NCBI GenBank assembly: GCA_964035015.1
Contig: OZ035997.1
Location: 27,880,067-27,944,066 of the forward strand
Direction of reading: 5' to 3'
Length of the DNA stretch: 64,000 nt
Origin: Corallium rubrum
Taxonomy: Eukaryota > Cnidaria > Anthozoa > Scleralcyonacea > Coralliidae
Shown: piece after piece, positions 44,701-54,056 of the stretch
How the letters are laid out: each line of letters opens with the position of its first letter
Numbering within the stretch: position 1 is the stretch's first letter
Translations under genes and position numbers: made by a program
Notes under the pieces: model-generated
What the model saw: only the letters and a program-made list of their open reading frames with translations
What the model was told of the DNA's origin: nothing
Databases searched by the model: none

Positions 44701-47700
44701 ATAATTACCCCAGAAATAAGAGCAATTCTTCCTTTTGTCACTCAGAATTACCCCTTTTAAGGGGGTAATTTGCTACAGTATATTTTTTACCTTGCTCGAG
44801 GGTAAAAAGAAAAACAATACCCCACAACAAGGGGTAGATATTTAAAGGGGGAAATTGTCTAGGGGGAAAATCTACCCCCCTGAAGAAGGGTAACTAATAG
44901 TGGGGGTAAAAATTCCCCCCCCCCCCTCCCCCCGTACGTAGGGGGTAACCCAAATGTTTTTTTGAAAATGGCGGATTTTTTCAAAGGAGTGACATGAAGA
45001 CATAACTACACTTATCGTTAATAAAAAAGCATATGTGGATAATTTTTTGCAGTTTTCTTGAAGAGTTTTTGTACACAAATGTGTATAATACTTAAAAATT
45101 AAGCTGAAGATTGTTTAGCAGATCTAAATAGAGCCAACGGTTTCTTCGCCTTTCGGTAAGTTTGTACAATTACTTCATGTGTGTATCAAGCATCTCAATG
45201 CCCAAAAATGAATCTAAAACGCTGCTAACAAAACTGAAATTACTCTGGATTTGGTTTTGAATAATGTTGTTTATATTGGATTAAATTGGATTACAATATA
45301 TATATATATATATAATATTGTTATAAAAATTATTGCCCAGCAAATAATTCGTTACAAAGCCATGATAAAATCAAAAGTCGTAAGTTTGGCTTTGTTCCGA
45401 ATTATTTGCTGGGCAATAATTTTTTTAACAAGATTACGATTCCCGCCTGGTACCTCGATCGATTGCTACAATATATATAATATATAAAGCTCGACAAGAA
45501 GTTGAGACAGTTATTTTGTTGCTTACATTATATTGAACTTAGTTGAAGCTATAGTATTCTCAGCATTATTGTCTGTGTATCAAAGGCAAGCTAAGGAGAT
45601 TTAGTTCTCAAAAAAAACGTTTTGATATATTCCCGATTTAGTTTGTTTTCCCATTTTGCTGGAAATTCAGAGGTAAACAAATATTCGTTTTTGGTTTTTT
45701 TATTTGGCCTACAACAGTGTTTTGTAAACTGTTATCGAAATAAGTTAATTTGTTTTTTCCGTGGTATGATATGAAATTGACCGGCCATAAACCGATCACA
45801 TTTTCTATGTGGCAAAACTAAGGTAAAAAAACATAAACAAAAATTCACAGGATCTTTGAAATGTTTGGAAATGTTTTTGATCTGTCACACTAGTCAACAC
45901 AAATGTTTTTTAATGAAACCCTTCAAAATCCATCACAAATGTCGTGAAGCGTTATAAAATAGTGTGTTAAAAAAGTAAAGAAAATATGAACTTAACAATG
46001 TAATATTAAGGAGAAAAAAACCGGTTAATCTATCGTAAATTTCAATAGTAAATATGAAGAGGCAGGTTGGCGCAGTGCAGGTAAGATAAGCAAACTAATG
46101 CAAGGTAAGTTAAGCCCGGGAGGTTAAGGTTAGTACTTGGATAGGTGACCCATTGGGAAGATTAAGGCTCCTAAAAAAGCGTAAGAAATAGAGGACTGAG
46201 GCTACTCAATTTTTACTTTTTACCCCCTGAAATTTACAGTGTAGTGTTAGTCTTAGTCTTTTTATATCTAAGTAAACAGAACTTCGTTTGCGCCAATGTT
46301 ATCTTGCAGTAACACAGTTTCGTGCCCGTTTAATTTTGGACAGCCTGTAGCGATTAATACACATGCGTAACATAGAGGTTAACACATATAACATAGAACA
46401 CTGTCTGATCGAATATTTTATTATCAACTACTTACTACTATTTGCATGGTTGTTCAAAGCTACAGTATTGTTACATAAGAGTTAATGTAACGGTTAGTTA
46501 TCATATATTGCTGAGCAACATTGTTAACATCATCTTATATATAGTTGTCGTTCTTTCTGCATTCGATCTTTGAATTAATAAATCGTGTTTTTATATTTTC
46601 CATAGAAACCCAAGCAACTGTTCCAACTCAACGTAAGTTACTATTTCATTTCACACTAGTAAAATGCGATTTTACCGGTGAACCGTTCAGAACTTTCTGT
46701 AATTGCAAGAACTTGTGTTTTCGCCAGAATAAAGTGCTTTAGCCTTAACTAATTTCAAAGTGGGTAAAAGATAATCTGGTAGCCTGTATGGGCGCAGACT
46801 TTGACGTGGGTTCTGACCGTCTATGCGTTCTAGAGCCTTTTAAAAACGTTGAAGAATCTCTAGCATCCAGGTTCAGCTAAAACTATATAAAAAACATATT
46901 TATGTTCTTATTTTATAAGCATTTTCGTGTTGTTTTTTTACTTTTATCTGCGGTCGTCACGTAAAAGGGATAACTCAAAAGTACCCTCCACGCAGTCTTC
47001 TCGCGGCTTTTCCAAAACATGTCATTATTTTTTTTCTTCCAAATGTGTCGTCAAGCTTCAGCGAGTCTCAAGATTTTAGCAATCTTCTGGATAACCTAAC
47101 CACAACAAAACCCCTAACCCTAATCAGAAATCTGGTTTATAGCTTTTTGCAAAAACACATTCGACTACATATTTTGGAAAAGCTGCGGAAAGATTGGGAC
47201 AGTCCTTTTGAGTCATCCCTTTTTGTGGCGACTTTTATGTGCATGTCGTTTTTACAAATTTTTGTCTTTCATGGTGCATCCTACGCAGGCTTCGGGGGAA
47301 AGTGGGCTCTGCCAACAAACTCGATCTTCCCCCAAGTTTGTGGCGAGTCAGTCAGGTCAAATTTGAACTGGTCAAACAAGTTCTAATTATGAGCACCCGC
47401 AAGTAGGAAAATAGCAAGCAACGCCTTAGATCCTGTGCCCAAAATAGTATTTTGGCAACCGTTCACGCATGCTCAAAAAGAAATATCGAGTTTGTTGGCA
47501 GAGCCCACTTTCCCCCGAAGCCTGCGTACAGAGAACGGAAAAAGAGAATTATGCATGTAAATAAGCTTTGCCGGAACCTGCTTCTCAAGGATACGAACAG
47601 TGCCGCCGAGAAGTATTGTGGGGGCCGTGGGAAAATATCGATTTGGGGGCCCTGATGACGTCAAATATGTTAAAAATTTCAAAAATTTTGATATAAGATT

Positions 47701-50700
47701 TTGTGTTATTTACACCGTTTATTTATTTCTTTTCTTTTAAATGTCAATTGTTATTTTTTCATCGATGTTGATGCTATCGTAGCGACGTAAGTATATAATA
47801 ATACACTAATAGTTGTTTTGATTTTCCTGCATAATGCACCAGTTTGTTCATTACCCAACAAAACGATAGAATATTGTTGCAGTCATTTGTTGATGATATC
47901 TGAACAATGCCGCAACAATGTACATGTGACTATGTCACGATAGGTTAAACAGTGTTGTTAGAGCAACAATCATGTTCATTATTGTTTCAACAGTATTGCT
48001 TTCTTACATTCCTTACATCAATTATATTAATATACAATTATTATAACTAAGGATCCAAAAGCCCTCAAAAATATCTTAAATTAGTAATTATCCAAAACCA
48101 AGCAATGGCAACGAAAAATCAGCTTAAGTCAGATCCTGTTAAATACCAATCCATTATTCTTACTATAATAACAAATGATGTTAATATTTGGGAAGATGTT
48201 AATATTTGGTTAATATGCATGATGTTAATATTTGGGAAGTGGAGAGAAAAGCCCTTGAGTATGAGGTTACAAAGCATGATTTGTTTCAGTGCTTCTTGGA
48301 AAGACAAGAAATGGGCTATTATAATTAAAGAATTATTATTTTTTAATAATTGGCAGACCGTAGTATTCTTATTATTTGTTTGTTTTTTTATACCCATGTA
48401 GTTATATTCACAAGCTGTTTGACCGCAGTGTGGACTTTGCAAAATTCAACAAAGATACTGCACTGTACGTTTTAGCTCGGGCATGGATGAAGAACACACC
48501 ACATGCCGTGGAAACTGAATCGCCGTCGGAGTCTTCATCTACATCGGTATACATCATCATTTATCATCACACGACACACGTGTATTTTGTTTTTTGTATT
48601 TCTGCTTTTTCCTATTCGCTACTTTCCCATTCCCACAATGCTTTGCGTTTTGGCGAGTAACAACCTCGTACCCAGGCTCAAAACTTCAAAATGGCGGTCA
48701 AAAACGGGAAAAAAAGAGTCTGGGTACGAGGTTGTAACCCCCAAAACGCAAAGCATTATGGGCTATGGGAAAGTAGAGAATACGGCTATACCTGTAGCTT
48801 TTGAAATAATTTCGTATTTAAAGAAATTTGAAGACAAAATTTATTTAAGTGTACCATATTTTGAGAAGTATTTATCGAAACTATATTTTTTGGTCTTTAA
48901 TGTTGTAGGATTTTAATCAAAACTCGGATGCTGTACGCAGGTATTTTAAAATATGTTTACTCTTTCACAAAAAAGTTCTTGCTAGCCATTGCTGCATAGA
49001 CTTGCTTGGTTTTTTTTATCTAACTCTCTTTTTTTTTGTTCAGTCTTCCTCCACCTGTTGATGAAAACGTACCATGTTCTGTTATCCCGGAACCTTTGTT
49101 TCAAACTCAGACTGCGACACTAAACTTAGAGAATGTAAGTGAAAGAATGTAAATGAAATAGCCTTTAACCCTTTCCTGGCCACAGTTTCTTTATTGGCCA
49201 AAAGTTTTTTCGTATGTTTTTGCTGTACAAGCTACCGTTAAGTTAAACTCAAAGAAAAACTCTGAGCTCCAGACGACCGGACGCTCTAACCATTGATCCA
49301 CTAGAACTCAGATGGTAGACCGAGTTGTTTTTAATATTTATACCTGGGAACTAGTCAAACCTACCCTGCGAGTCAGAGCCCCTTTCTAACCTACGCAGGC
49401 TTTGGGGGAAAGTGGGCTCTGCCAACAAACTCGATATTTCTTTTTGAGCATGCGTGAACGGTTGCCAAAATACTATTTTGGGCCCAGACTGTAACACGTC
49501 ACTTCCTATTTTCCTGCTTACGCGTGTTCGTAAACTAGAACTTGTTTGACCAGTTTAAAACCTGACTGACTCACCCCAAACTTGGGGCAAAGATCGAGTT
49601 TGTTGGCAGAGCCCACTTTCCCCCAAAGCCTGCGTAGGTCGGAAAGGGGCTCTGACTCGCAGGGTAAGTCAAACCGTACGGGTGTCGCAAGTACGTGTTG
49701 GGCTACAAGTCGCATTGTGTTATACACTCCATTTTATATAACCAGAAGGTCGAAATGCGTCCAGGGTTGTGTCCCAAAATCCTGATTGCACTATACTGTA
49801 CGTTACATATCTTTTATTCTTCTTTCCTTCTTGTGTTGTTTTTTTACATGGTTCTTTAAGCAATATATCTACACTGCAAGTCCAACAGCGTGGTCCGTAT
49901 CGCCTTTCCATACGCAACATAACTTTTTATTCAAATTCCCTTCTAATCTCTCTCAATTATCAACATTACACGACTAAAACTCCTATGTGGTTCCCATTAA
50001 CTACACTCAAAAATATTTCATATAACAAAAAAGTTTATTACACTATAAAATAGAGACTATAGAACTAATCGTTTTTACCGAAATATTTTTTTAAAATGAC
50101 GAGGTACACTGAAACATTTAAGGGTCTTAAAATCTTAAAATTTAAGATTTTAAGAAGCCTTATATTCTGCTGACTCGTAATGTGTCGTCATAAAATGTGG
50201 GTGTTCGTGAATATTTCGAACGTGCCCCAAGGGTCCTCGGACGAAAAAAGGTTGGAAACCACTGATTTAATCAATATTAAAAAAAAGGCATTAATAATTC
50301 ATGAGGAAAACACAAAGGAAATCAGTACCCGGAAAGGAAATCGGTGGATTTATATACCTGATAAAACTTATTGACGTTAGAAAGAATACTAATGAACGTA
50401 CAATTTTATATAACGAATAGTAATGAACATACAATTTTATATAAAGAATACTGATGAACATAACAACAAATAACAAAACCTTTTTTAAGCCGTTCAGTAA
50501 ATTCGCACACGTGTTTTATCTACTGATCTCTATACTAACTAGAACAAATCGCCTTGCGAGGTTTGACCCCACCGGCAGCCATGTTGGTACACTTCTCAAC
50601 TCCTCAACAAAAGATCCTCTCAACCAATCAAAATGCAGTAATTTTGCCATGCATATTATAAATATAATTATTGTCTTAATACGAAATGGACGCCAGGGTC

Positions 50701-51151
50701 AGGAGTTGGGGGAGTGAAATGGGTGGGGTCAACCGGCAGATAGGCGGGAACGATCCAGTTAGTATAGAGATCAGTGGTTTTATCATGAAAACCACTTGGG
50801 CGATAAAACACTGATGCTCGTTTATTAAACATTACTTAATGTTTAGCAGAGCAAAATGTTTCGTAAATAGGCAATATTTTACAATTGTAAAATGAATACT
50901 TTCATGGCGTTATATATTTCTTACAGTCTCTGGTTAATCCTCCTCGGACAGCAGACCTTCTAAACCAACACATGACTCGTTGGAAAGCGATACGGAAAAG
51001 GTGATATTTATCTATCTGCATGTTTGTCTATATTTATTTGCTAGTTATTTATTTATTCATTTATTTATTTATTTATTTATTTATTTATATATTCATCATT
51101 TATTTATTTAGCATTTATATTTGATTGATTGATCATTTATTTATTGGTTGG

Positions 51152-51201
<50 letters not shown>

Positions 51202-51417
51202 TTACTCCGTAGTTATAACCTACTCGGTTAGAACATTTATACTTATTTCTTATTTATATATACATATAAATATTGTAGTATGAGTCCATATACAGATATC
51301 TCATCGCGCCATTATACTGTTTATTTTTGCAGCTGGAAAGGAGCCTCACATAAAAACCAGCGTCGGTACATGTCAAGTATCCAATTAATAAGAAAACTTT
51401 TTAACCAACAACTGTAA
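31215..51417 (+). CDS. LIN37: LIN37, MuvB/DREAM complex subunit, 12 exons, 225 residues
   Basis: LIN37 is part of the MuvB core that represses cell-cycle genes in the DREAM complex. Exons: 31215-31291, 31382-31417, 39726-39764, 41040-41053, 44421-44474, 46606-46632, 47783-47786, 48402-48546, 48909-48940, 49044-49134, 50927-51000 and 51333-51417. Together they make 678 nt, one open frame of 225 residues plus TAA (human LIN37 is about 246). Landmarks are the N-terminal helix EARTSLDQLLKQI, a basic KRPSSS...TPRKRIKRE linker, the core TYIHKLFDRSVDFAKF followed by LYVLARAWMKNTP (residues 84-117), LPPP, and the C-terminal RWKAIRKSWKGASHKNQRRY (191-210). The order and motifs match human LIN37. The 14-nt and 4-nt exons are inferred from phase and splice sites. 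Confidence 0.9.
31382..31417 (+). CDS. LIN37: LIN37 exon 2 (36 nt)
   Basis: The acceptor is TTGTTTTAG and the donor GTATAG. It encodes VLLEDDVKEPD, phase 2 in and out. Confidence 0.7.
31689..31766. mobile_element. Short hairpin MITE family B, copy 2
   Basis: AATTATTCACCGAAATGGAGGTGAATA pairs with ACTGAGGTGAATAATTGTTTTAG. It lies in LIN37 intron 2. Confidence 0.5.
32240..32900 (-). mobile_element. LINE RT C-terminal fragment
   Basis: On the minus strand, disrupted frames read RPLTTKLLPLMYWHKYLDNV, FFYKSNHGIN, then TRTWNILPKTITTKNITLS and NFKKLLFNYY. This resembles the end of CR1/L2-like LINE ORF2 (LPLSYRRE..DLVFFFK, then WNSLP...FK). Frameshifts make it a pseudogene. It abuts a short MITE at 32872. 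Confidence 0.65.
32872..32982. mobile_element. Short hairpin MITE family B, copy 3
   Basis: AATTAGTCACC...AGGTGATTATCGTT pairs with AACGATAATCACT...GGTGACTAATTGTTTTAG, around a GCTGCGAAGCAGC loop hairpin. Confidence 0.6.
33827..33931. mobile_element. Short hairpin MITE family B, copy 4
   Basis: CTAAAACAATTTTTCGCC...GTGAATATC pairs with GATATTCACC...CAAATAATTGTTA. Confidence 0.5.
34505..34850 (+). repeat. Degenerate 20-bp minisatellite
   Basis: Units approximate GTTGTAAGACATTACGCTAC; they are best preserved at 34550-34700 and decay toward the right. It lies immediately upstream of the LINE 3' fragment. Confidence 0.75.
34876..35152 (+). mobile_element. LINE (CR1/L2-like) 3' fragment
   Basis: A short frame ending in stop reads NSLPNRLKDTSN, then FKNELKKYFL, typical of the last residues after the RT of CR1/L2-like LINEs. 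It is followed by a short 3' UTR, AATAAA, and a terminal repeat of TTCAA units (35130-35150). It is a 5'-truncated, dead copy. Confidence 0.65.
35161..35500 (+). other. Unassigned repeat-like segment after LINE tail
   Basis: It has two overlapping open frames of under 100 codons with no recognised family. Its right end (35436-35505) repeats the sequence at 3746-3820, which precedes the 5S-derived SINE, so this stretch is probably part of an interspersed repeat. Confidence 0.4.
35573..35800. repeat. Inverted repeat
   Basis: TGAGCTCTATATATAACTG...GAAGTACGT...GACCGCG arms recur as complements at 35676-35800. Confidence 0.65.
36100..38070. mobile_element. Rearranged second Ty3/gypsy pol remnant in LIN37 intron 2
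   Basis: The RT N-terminal half lies on the minus strand (36506-36100: VVIAHKTDGSLRVFVDF, GAKWFCALDL, YLDNIIPFGK). The remainder is on the plus strand: an RT connection (FLGIVGYCWSFVNGF, near 36850-36900), RNase H (FPDFMLSFVLHPNASGDGVG, 37045-37115; then a LSRIP motif, 37435-37470), a linker (37640-37950) and an H2C2/integrase start (RFYWPGMTRNV, about 37965-38070). It has many stops and frameshifts. An internal inversion or two separate insertions would explain the strand switch. Confidence 0.75.
38411..38546. repeat. Inverted repeat
   Basis: CTTTCCATTTAGACGGTTAGATCGGTCAGTCCGG pairs with CCGGACTGACCGATCTGACC...AATTGGAAAG. Confidence 0.65.
38719..39332. repeat. Nested inverted repeats
   Basis: Outer arms are TCTTATTAGATGTTTTGGTGTGC...GTATCGCTGT and the complement at 39299-39325. 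Inside are a GACGAGCCCGCAGGGCTCGTC hairpin (38779-38799) and a large hairpin of GTTATTTACCG...GAGAAATATTTCCC (38837-38970). Confidence 0.7.
39726..39764 (+). CDS. LIN37: LIN37 exon 3 (39 nt)
   Basis: A strong polypyrimidine tract and CTGCAG acceptor precede it. It encodes LQAGSQPSTPRK, phase 2 in and out. It follows an 8.3-kb intron filled with retroelement remnants. Confidence 0.75.
41040..41053 (+). CDS. LIN37: LIN37 exon 4 (14-nt microexon)
   Basis: The exon ACCTTCATCATCTG lies between a TTTTTCCTTC...AAAAAG acceptor and a perfect GTAAGA donor. It enters phase 2 and leaves phase 1. It produces R-PSSS-G; the resulting KRPS matches KRPS in human LIN37. Without it exon 5 shifts frame and exon 6 begins with a stop. 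Confidence 0.7.
41440..41690. repeat. Mixed direct and inverted repeats
   Basis: GTGTTTTACCAGGGGTTACAAACAC at the left pairs with GTGTTTGTAACCCCTGGTAAAACAC at the right. The interior repeats a CTCGTGATTTTCA / TTCTCTCGTGTTT unit three times. It begins about 390 bp after LIN37 exon 4. Confidence 0.75.
42060..44035. repeat. 10-bp-monomer minisatellite in alternating orientation
   Basis: Monomers of consensus GCTACCATCT/GTTAGCATCT run at 42340-43020. Their complement (AGATGGTAGC/AGATGCTAAC) runs at 43130-44035, and a short degenerate block in the latter orientation lies at 42060-42220. Monomers combine into 30-50-bp higher-order units including a GGTGCTATCT variant. Unique spacer sequence occurs at 42221-42339, 43021-43125 and inside at 43750-43785. 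It lies in LIN37 intron 4. Confidence 0.92.
44421..44474 (+). CDS. LIN37: LIN37 exon 5 (54 nt, basic)
   Basis: The acceptor is TTTTACAG and the donor GTAAGT. In the inferred frame it encodes NRTPRKRIKREITPQEI, the counterpart of the HQRRKKRREMD basic patch. It is phase 1 in and out. It is also open in a second frame. Confidence 0.8.
44690..44950. repeat. G- and C-rich low-complexity inverted repeat
   Basis: Multiple copies of GGGGTAATTT/AATTACCCC in both orientations end in a C-tract (44917-44934). Confidence 0.6.
45296..45436. repeat. Inverted repeat
   Basis: ATTATTGCCCAGCAAATAATTCG pairs with CGAATTATTTGCTGGGCAATAAT. A TA microsatellite precedes it. Confidence 0.75.
46068..46170 (+). repeat. 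Second, degenerate 5S-derived SINE fragment
   Basis: At 46108-46165 the sequence again contains GTTAAGCCCG, GGTTAGTACTTGGATAGGTGACC and TTGGGAAG. The body diverges soon after. It sits in LIN37 intron 5. Confidence 0.55.
46606..46632 (+). CDS. LIN37: LIN37 exon 6 (27 nt)
   Basis: The acceptor is TTTTCCATAG and the donor GTAAGT. It encodes E-TQATVPTQ, phase 1 in and out. Confidence 0.7.
47281..47529. mobile_element. MITE family D, copy 1 (LIN37 intron 6)
   Basis: The termini CTACGCAGGCTTCGGGGGAA and the complement at 47510-47529 flank an asymmetrical interior shared with the copy at 49362. Confidence 0.72.
47783..47786 (+). CDS. LIN37: LIN37 exon 7 (4-nt microexon, inferred)
   Basis: The tetranucleotide CGAC lies between an AG acceptor, with a T-rich tract at 47730-47760, and a consensus GTAAGTAT donor. 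Exon 6 leaves phase 1 and exon 8 must be entered in phase 2, so a 3n+1 exon is required. CGAC supplies exactly that and creates Pro-Thr, giving TYIHKLFDRS, where human has TYVIKLFDRS. Confidence 0.55.
48402..48546 (+). CDS. LIN37: LIN37 exon 8: conserved core
   Basis: The exon encodes YIHKLFDRSVDFAKFNKDTA, then LYVLARAWMKNTP and a Ser/Glu-rich tail. It enters phase 2 and leaves phase 0 at GTATAC. The human equivalent is KLFDRSVDLAQF...LYPICRAWMRNSP; the CRAW motif reads ARAW here. Confidence 0.95.
48611..48784. repeat. Inverted repeat in LIN37 intron 8
   Basis: TATTCGCTACTTTCCCATT...AATGCTTTGCGTTTTGG and AACAACCTCGTACCCAG pair with complements at 48715-48784. Confidence 0.75.
48909..48940 (+). 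CDS. LIN37: LIN37 exon 9 (32 nt)
   Basis: The exon encodes DFNQNSDAVR, phase 0 to phase 2, between TGTTGTAG and GTATTT. It is needed because exon 8 joined directly to exon 10 would hit a stop. Confidence 0.75.
49044..49134 (+). CDS. LIN37: LIN37 exon 10
   Basis: The exon encodes S-LPPPVDENVPCSVIPEPLF, then QTQTATLNLEN, phase 2 to 0, with a GTAAGT donor. The LPPP motif matches KLPPPTPP of human LIN37. Confidence 0.85.
49255..49322 (-). repeat. tRNA-like SINE fragment
   Basis: On the minus strand, TGGATCAATGGTTAGAGCGTC and the CTCAGAGTTTTTC tail are shared with the 7441-7664 element. The B-box is missing. Confidence 0.4.
49362..49666. mobile_element. MITE family D, copy 2 (LIN37 intron 10)
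   Basis: It carries the same TIR core as copy 1, with extra outer arms (TACCCTGCGAGTCAGAGCCC and its complement). Its interior is inverted relative to copy 1. Confidence 0.72.
50285..50830 (+). repeat. Interspersed repeat family E, copy 3, interrupted
   Basis: AATTCATGAGGAAAACACAAAGGAAATCAGTACC matches copy 2. The right end (GATAAAACACTGATGCTC near 50795) matches its terminus. About 300 bp of unrelated sequence lie between (50390-50770). It is in LIN37 intron 10. Confidence 0.6.
50927..51000 (+). CDS. LIN37: LIN37 exon 11
   Basis: The exon encodes SLVNPPRTADLL, then NQHMTRWKAIRK, phase 0 to 2. It aligns with the LIYRNMQRWKRIRQ segment. Confidence 0.92.
51042..51200. repeat. ATTT and GATT tetranucleotide microsatellites
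   Basis: (ATTT)n at 51045-51110 and (GATT)n at 51122-51200 sit within the last LIN37 intron. Confidence 0.9.
51333..51417 (+). CDS. LIN37: LIN37 exon 12: C-terminus and stop
   Basis: The exon encodes WKGASHKNQRRYMSSIQLI, then RKLFNQQL and TAA at 51415-51417. It aligns with WKEASHRNQLRYSESMKIL of the human C-terminus. Confidence 0.95.
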
Positions 51418-52339
51418 TCATAACATTATACAACGCCTTCCGTACTTAAACATTGTTTTGACTTGACGTGTGTGTCTCCATGTGGACTGGCTTTGGATAT
51501 AAATGGTTGTATGAACTATATTCCTAAATATTACGAATGCGTTCTCCAAGAATATAGTGGTTTGGGACTAGGGCGTGAACGTTAAGTGCCGACTTTTATA
51601 TAGAATTTTCTAAATTGTGTCGTGCATGGCGGTCAGGTTGGTTAGTTGGTCTTGCGTTTACCAATTATGAACATGTCCGCTGTTATTGCAACCTGCCGCA
51701 ATTGAATAGAATTTTTATTTCATAACCAAATATATACATTTCAAAAAGAGGAATTCCACCGTGTGGGCCATATAGTGGCAGAAAGTCTGGGTTTAAAATC
51801 TCTGGGATAGCTTTCTCGAATGTTTGTAATGTTTCTTGAATTTTATTACAAGTTAGGCATTTGTTATTCCTCATTTAAACAATGATATAAAAGTAACTTT
51901 TCGTTTTCTTCATGAGAGACAATACAATAGAATGGAATAGAATGAAACTTTATTTTACGAGGGAACCGTTATCTAACATACGGCCAACAAGCTGCACTTG
52001 TTAAACACATTGGCTTGTATAAGACCTTAAAGACATTGGCTTGTATAAGACCGTATTGAAATGACAAATACGCTATTAACTATTCATTTATTTCTTTATC
52101 AAAACTAATCTTGGCACCTTTTCACTTTTCACTTTTAACTATTAAAATAGGCTGAACGATCAAAATTCTTTAGTTATCGCTTGAGAACACTTGAATACTT
52201 TCAAGTTCGGACGATATTTTTGTATTTAGGAGGTATTTTTTGTAAGGTACAAATAGGTTTGTTTTCATGAGGTCTTCATTACCTTTCGGTCAATAACTGA
52301 CTAAAGCAAAAGATGGTCTCGCGAGTTTTTAAATAAGAC

Positions 52340-52940
52340 TTAAAAGCCGTGTGTCGCCTAGAAACAATAAAGAATTTATATCTACTACGCATGCGCTCAT
52401 AGATACTTTGCTATCATGCAAGCTGGAATAGTAACAATGGCTATTCTCTGCGGTTTACGAGCACTTGCCAAGCGTTTCCTCGAAACAATGCCATGTTGCT
52501 CTTCAAAGGAATGAAGAATTTTGAAGAACAGTGAACTCAGCGATGACAACAGACTACTTCATATGAACAATTCAGGTTAGAATTTATTATGGTAATGACT
52601 TATAACTTTTATTTTACTATCTTTTGGAAAATGTTTACTTTGCGTGCCAGAGGTTTTCTATGGGAGGGGAAGGTAAGGGAAAGGAGGAGATACCCGAAGG
52701 ATCTGCGGGTGTTTTAGTGCATTTTAACTTGAAAGTTCTTTGTTATATAGGTGCGGGGTGGTTTAGGCTGTTTAATTAGATTTTCACTGAGTTTTTTATA
52801 GCCTCAGTGGGAGTTACACTTTAATATTGCTCGCGCGGGATATAATATACACTTAATGTTTTATACTGTATATATATTTTGTGCCGCCTAGAAAGAGCAA
52901 AGGGTTTATATCTGCGCATGCGCTAGTAATCATGCACGTT
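52340..52940 (+). repeat. Direct repeats
   Basis: GCCTAGAAA.A..AAAG.ATTTATATCT and GCGCATGCGCT recur at about 52356-52400 and 52887-52925. Otherwise nothing recognisable was seen from 51418 to 53340. Confidence 0.5.
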
Positions 52941-53339
52941 GCATGATGCAACGTTGTCATGCAAGCCTGCATGGCTTTGGCAGTATATTTAGCTACACTA
53001 TCACTGAGCAGTAGTAGCCCGAGTGGACAACAGCTGTTGAATTTTTAATGCCCGCGCGGGAACATGAACCCTATGAACCAATGGCAATCTGAGTTACGTC
53101 GTTGACGTCGTGTCTAGAATTTAAGTGTCTGAAAACGCAGCTAAATTGACTGTTCTATGTTTTTGCTCACGTTTATGCAAATGTTTGTACTTTCACTCTT
53201 CCTGAACACATTCTATTTTTGATCAGCCTTCAGCAACGTTTGGGTTCAATCGTTTAATTGTTCATAAAGACCGATTTTCCGTGATCATAAATGTCTACGT
53301 AACATTAAATTCAAAGTAATTTAATTCATTTAATAATAC

Positions 53340-53355
53340 GGTCTAGTCTAGTCTA

Positions 53356-53399
<44 letters not shown>

Positions 53400-53502
53400 C
53401 AATCTACAAACACGTTCAATATACAGACACGTGTTTCGCTGTCCTACAGCTCATCAGTGTAGCTTGGAACAATCTGAATGAATTTCATCAATTATATATA
53501 TT

Positions 53503-53534
<32 letters not shown>

Positions 53535-53560
53535 ACATATATATATATATATATAGGGTT
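53340..53560. repeat. GTCTA/TA microsatellite region
   Basis: (GTCTA)4 leads into (TA)n (53361-53396). A second TA block is at 53506-53558. The spacer has CACGTGTTTCGCTGTCCTACAGCTCATCAGTGTAG. Confidence 0.85.
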
Positions 53561-54056
53561 AAAACTAGGTTTAAAAGAGCTGATTTGACCTGTTATGGAA
53601 AAACGGACTCGAATTAACAAATATAGAACACATTGAATATTTGTGAATATATTACGAGGATCTTAATTATGACGTGCCTGTCAGAGTCAACTTTTATATC
53701 ATCATTACATGCATATACAGAAAGGTGAAACACGTTAACACTTAAAATTTTGCAGCTTTTCCTACACCTTCGGTGTATTTTTAAATAAAAAAACAACTTG
53801 CTTGCAGTATAAAATGTAATATAAACAGCCTTCTGTATCTCATTCTGCACTTGTGGTTTTTGCCACCAGTAAGTAGATACTTAGGTAAAACTAAAAGGTT
53901 GTTCATTGTTCTGCTATTTTATGAGTACTTAAATATACACTTCGAACGTCGATTTTACGCCAGATATCTCGAGGGCCGCACTTGAAAGTATAGAGAATAT
54001 ATTTATTTTATAGAAAGGGAAAAAAGTAACGACAATATTTTGATAACACAAATCAA

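Noticed and set aside
47045..47386. 113-codon plus-strand frame in LIN37 intron 6
   Set aside because: Its C-terminal part is the family D MITE; the rest has no homology and no suitable splice context.
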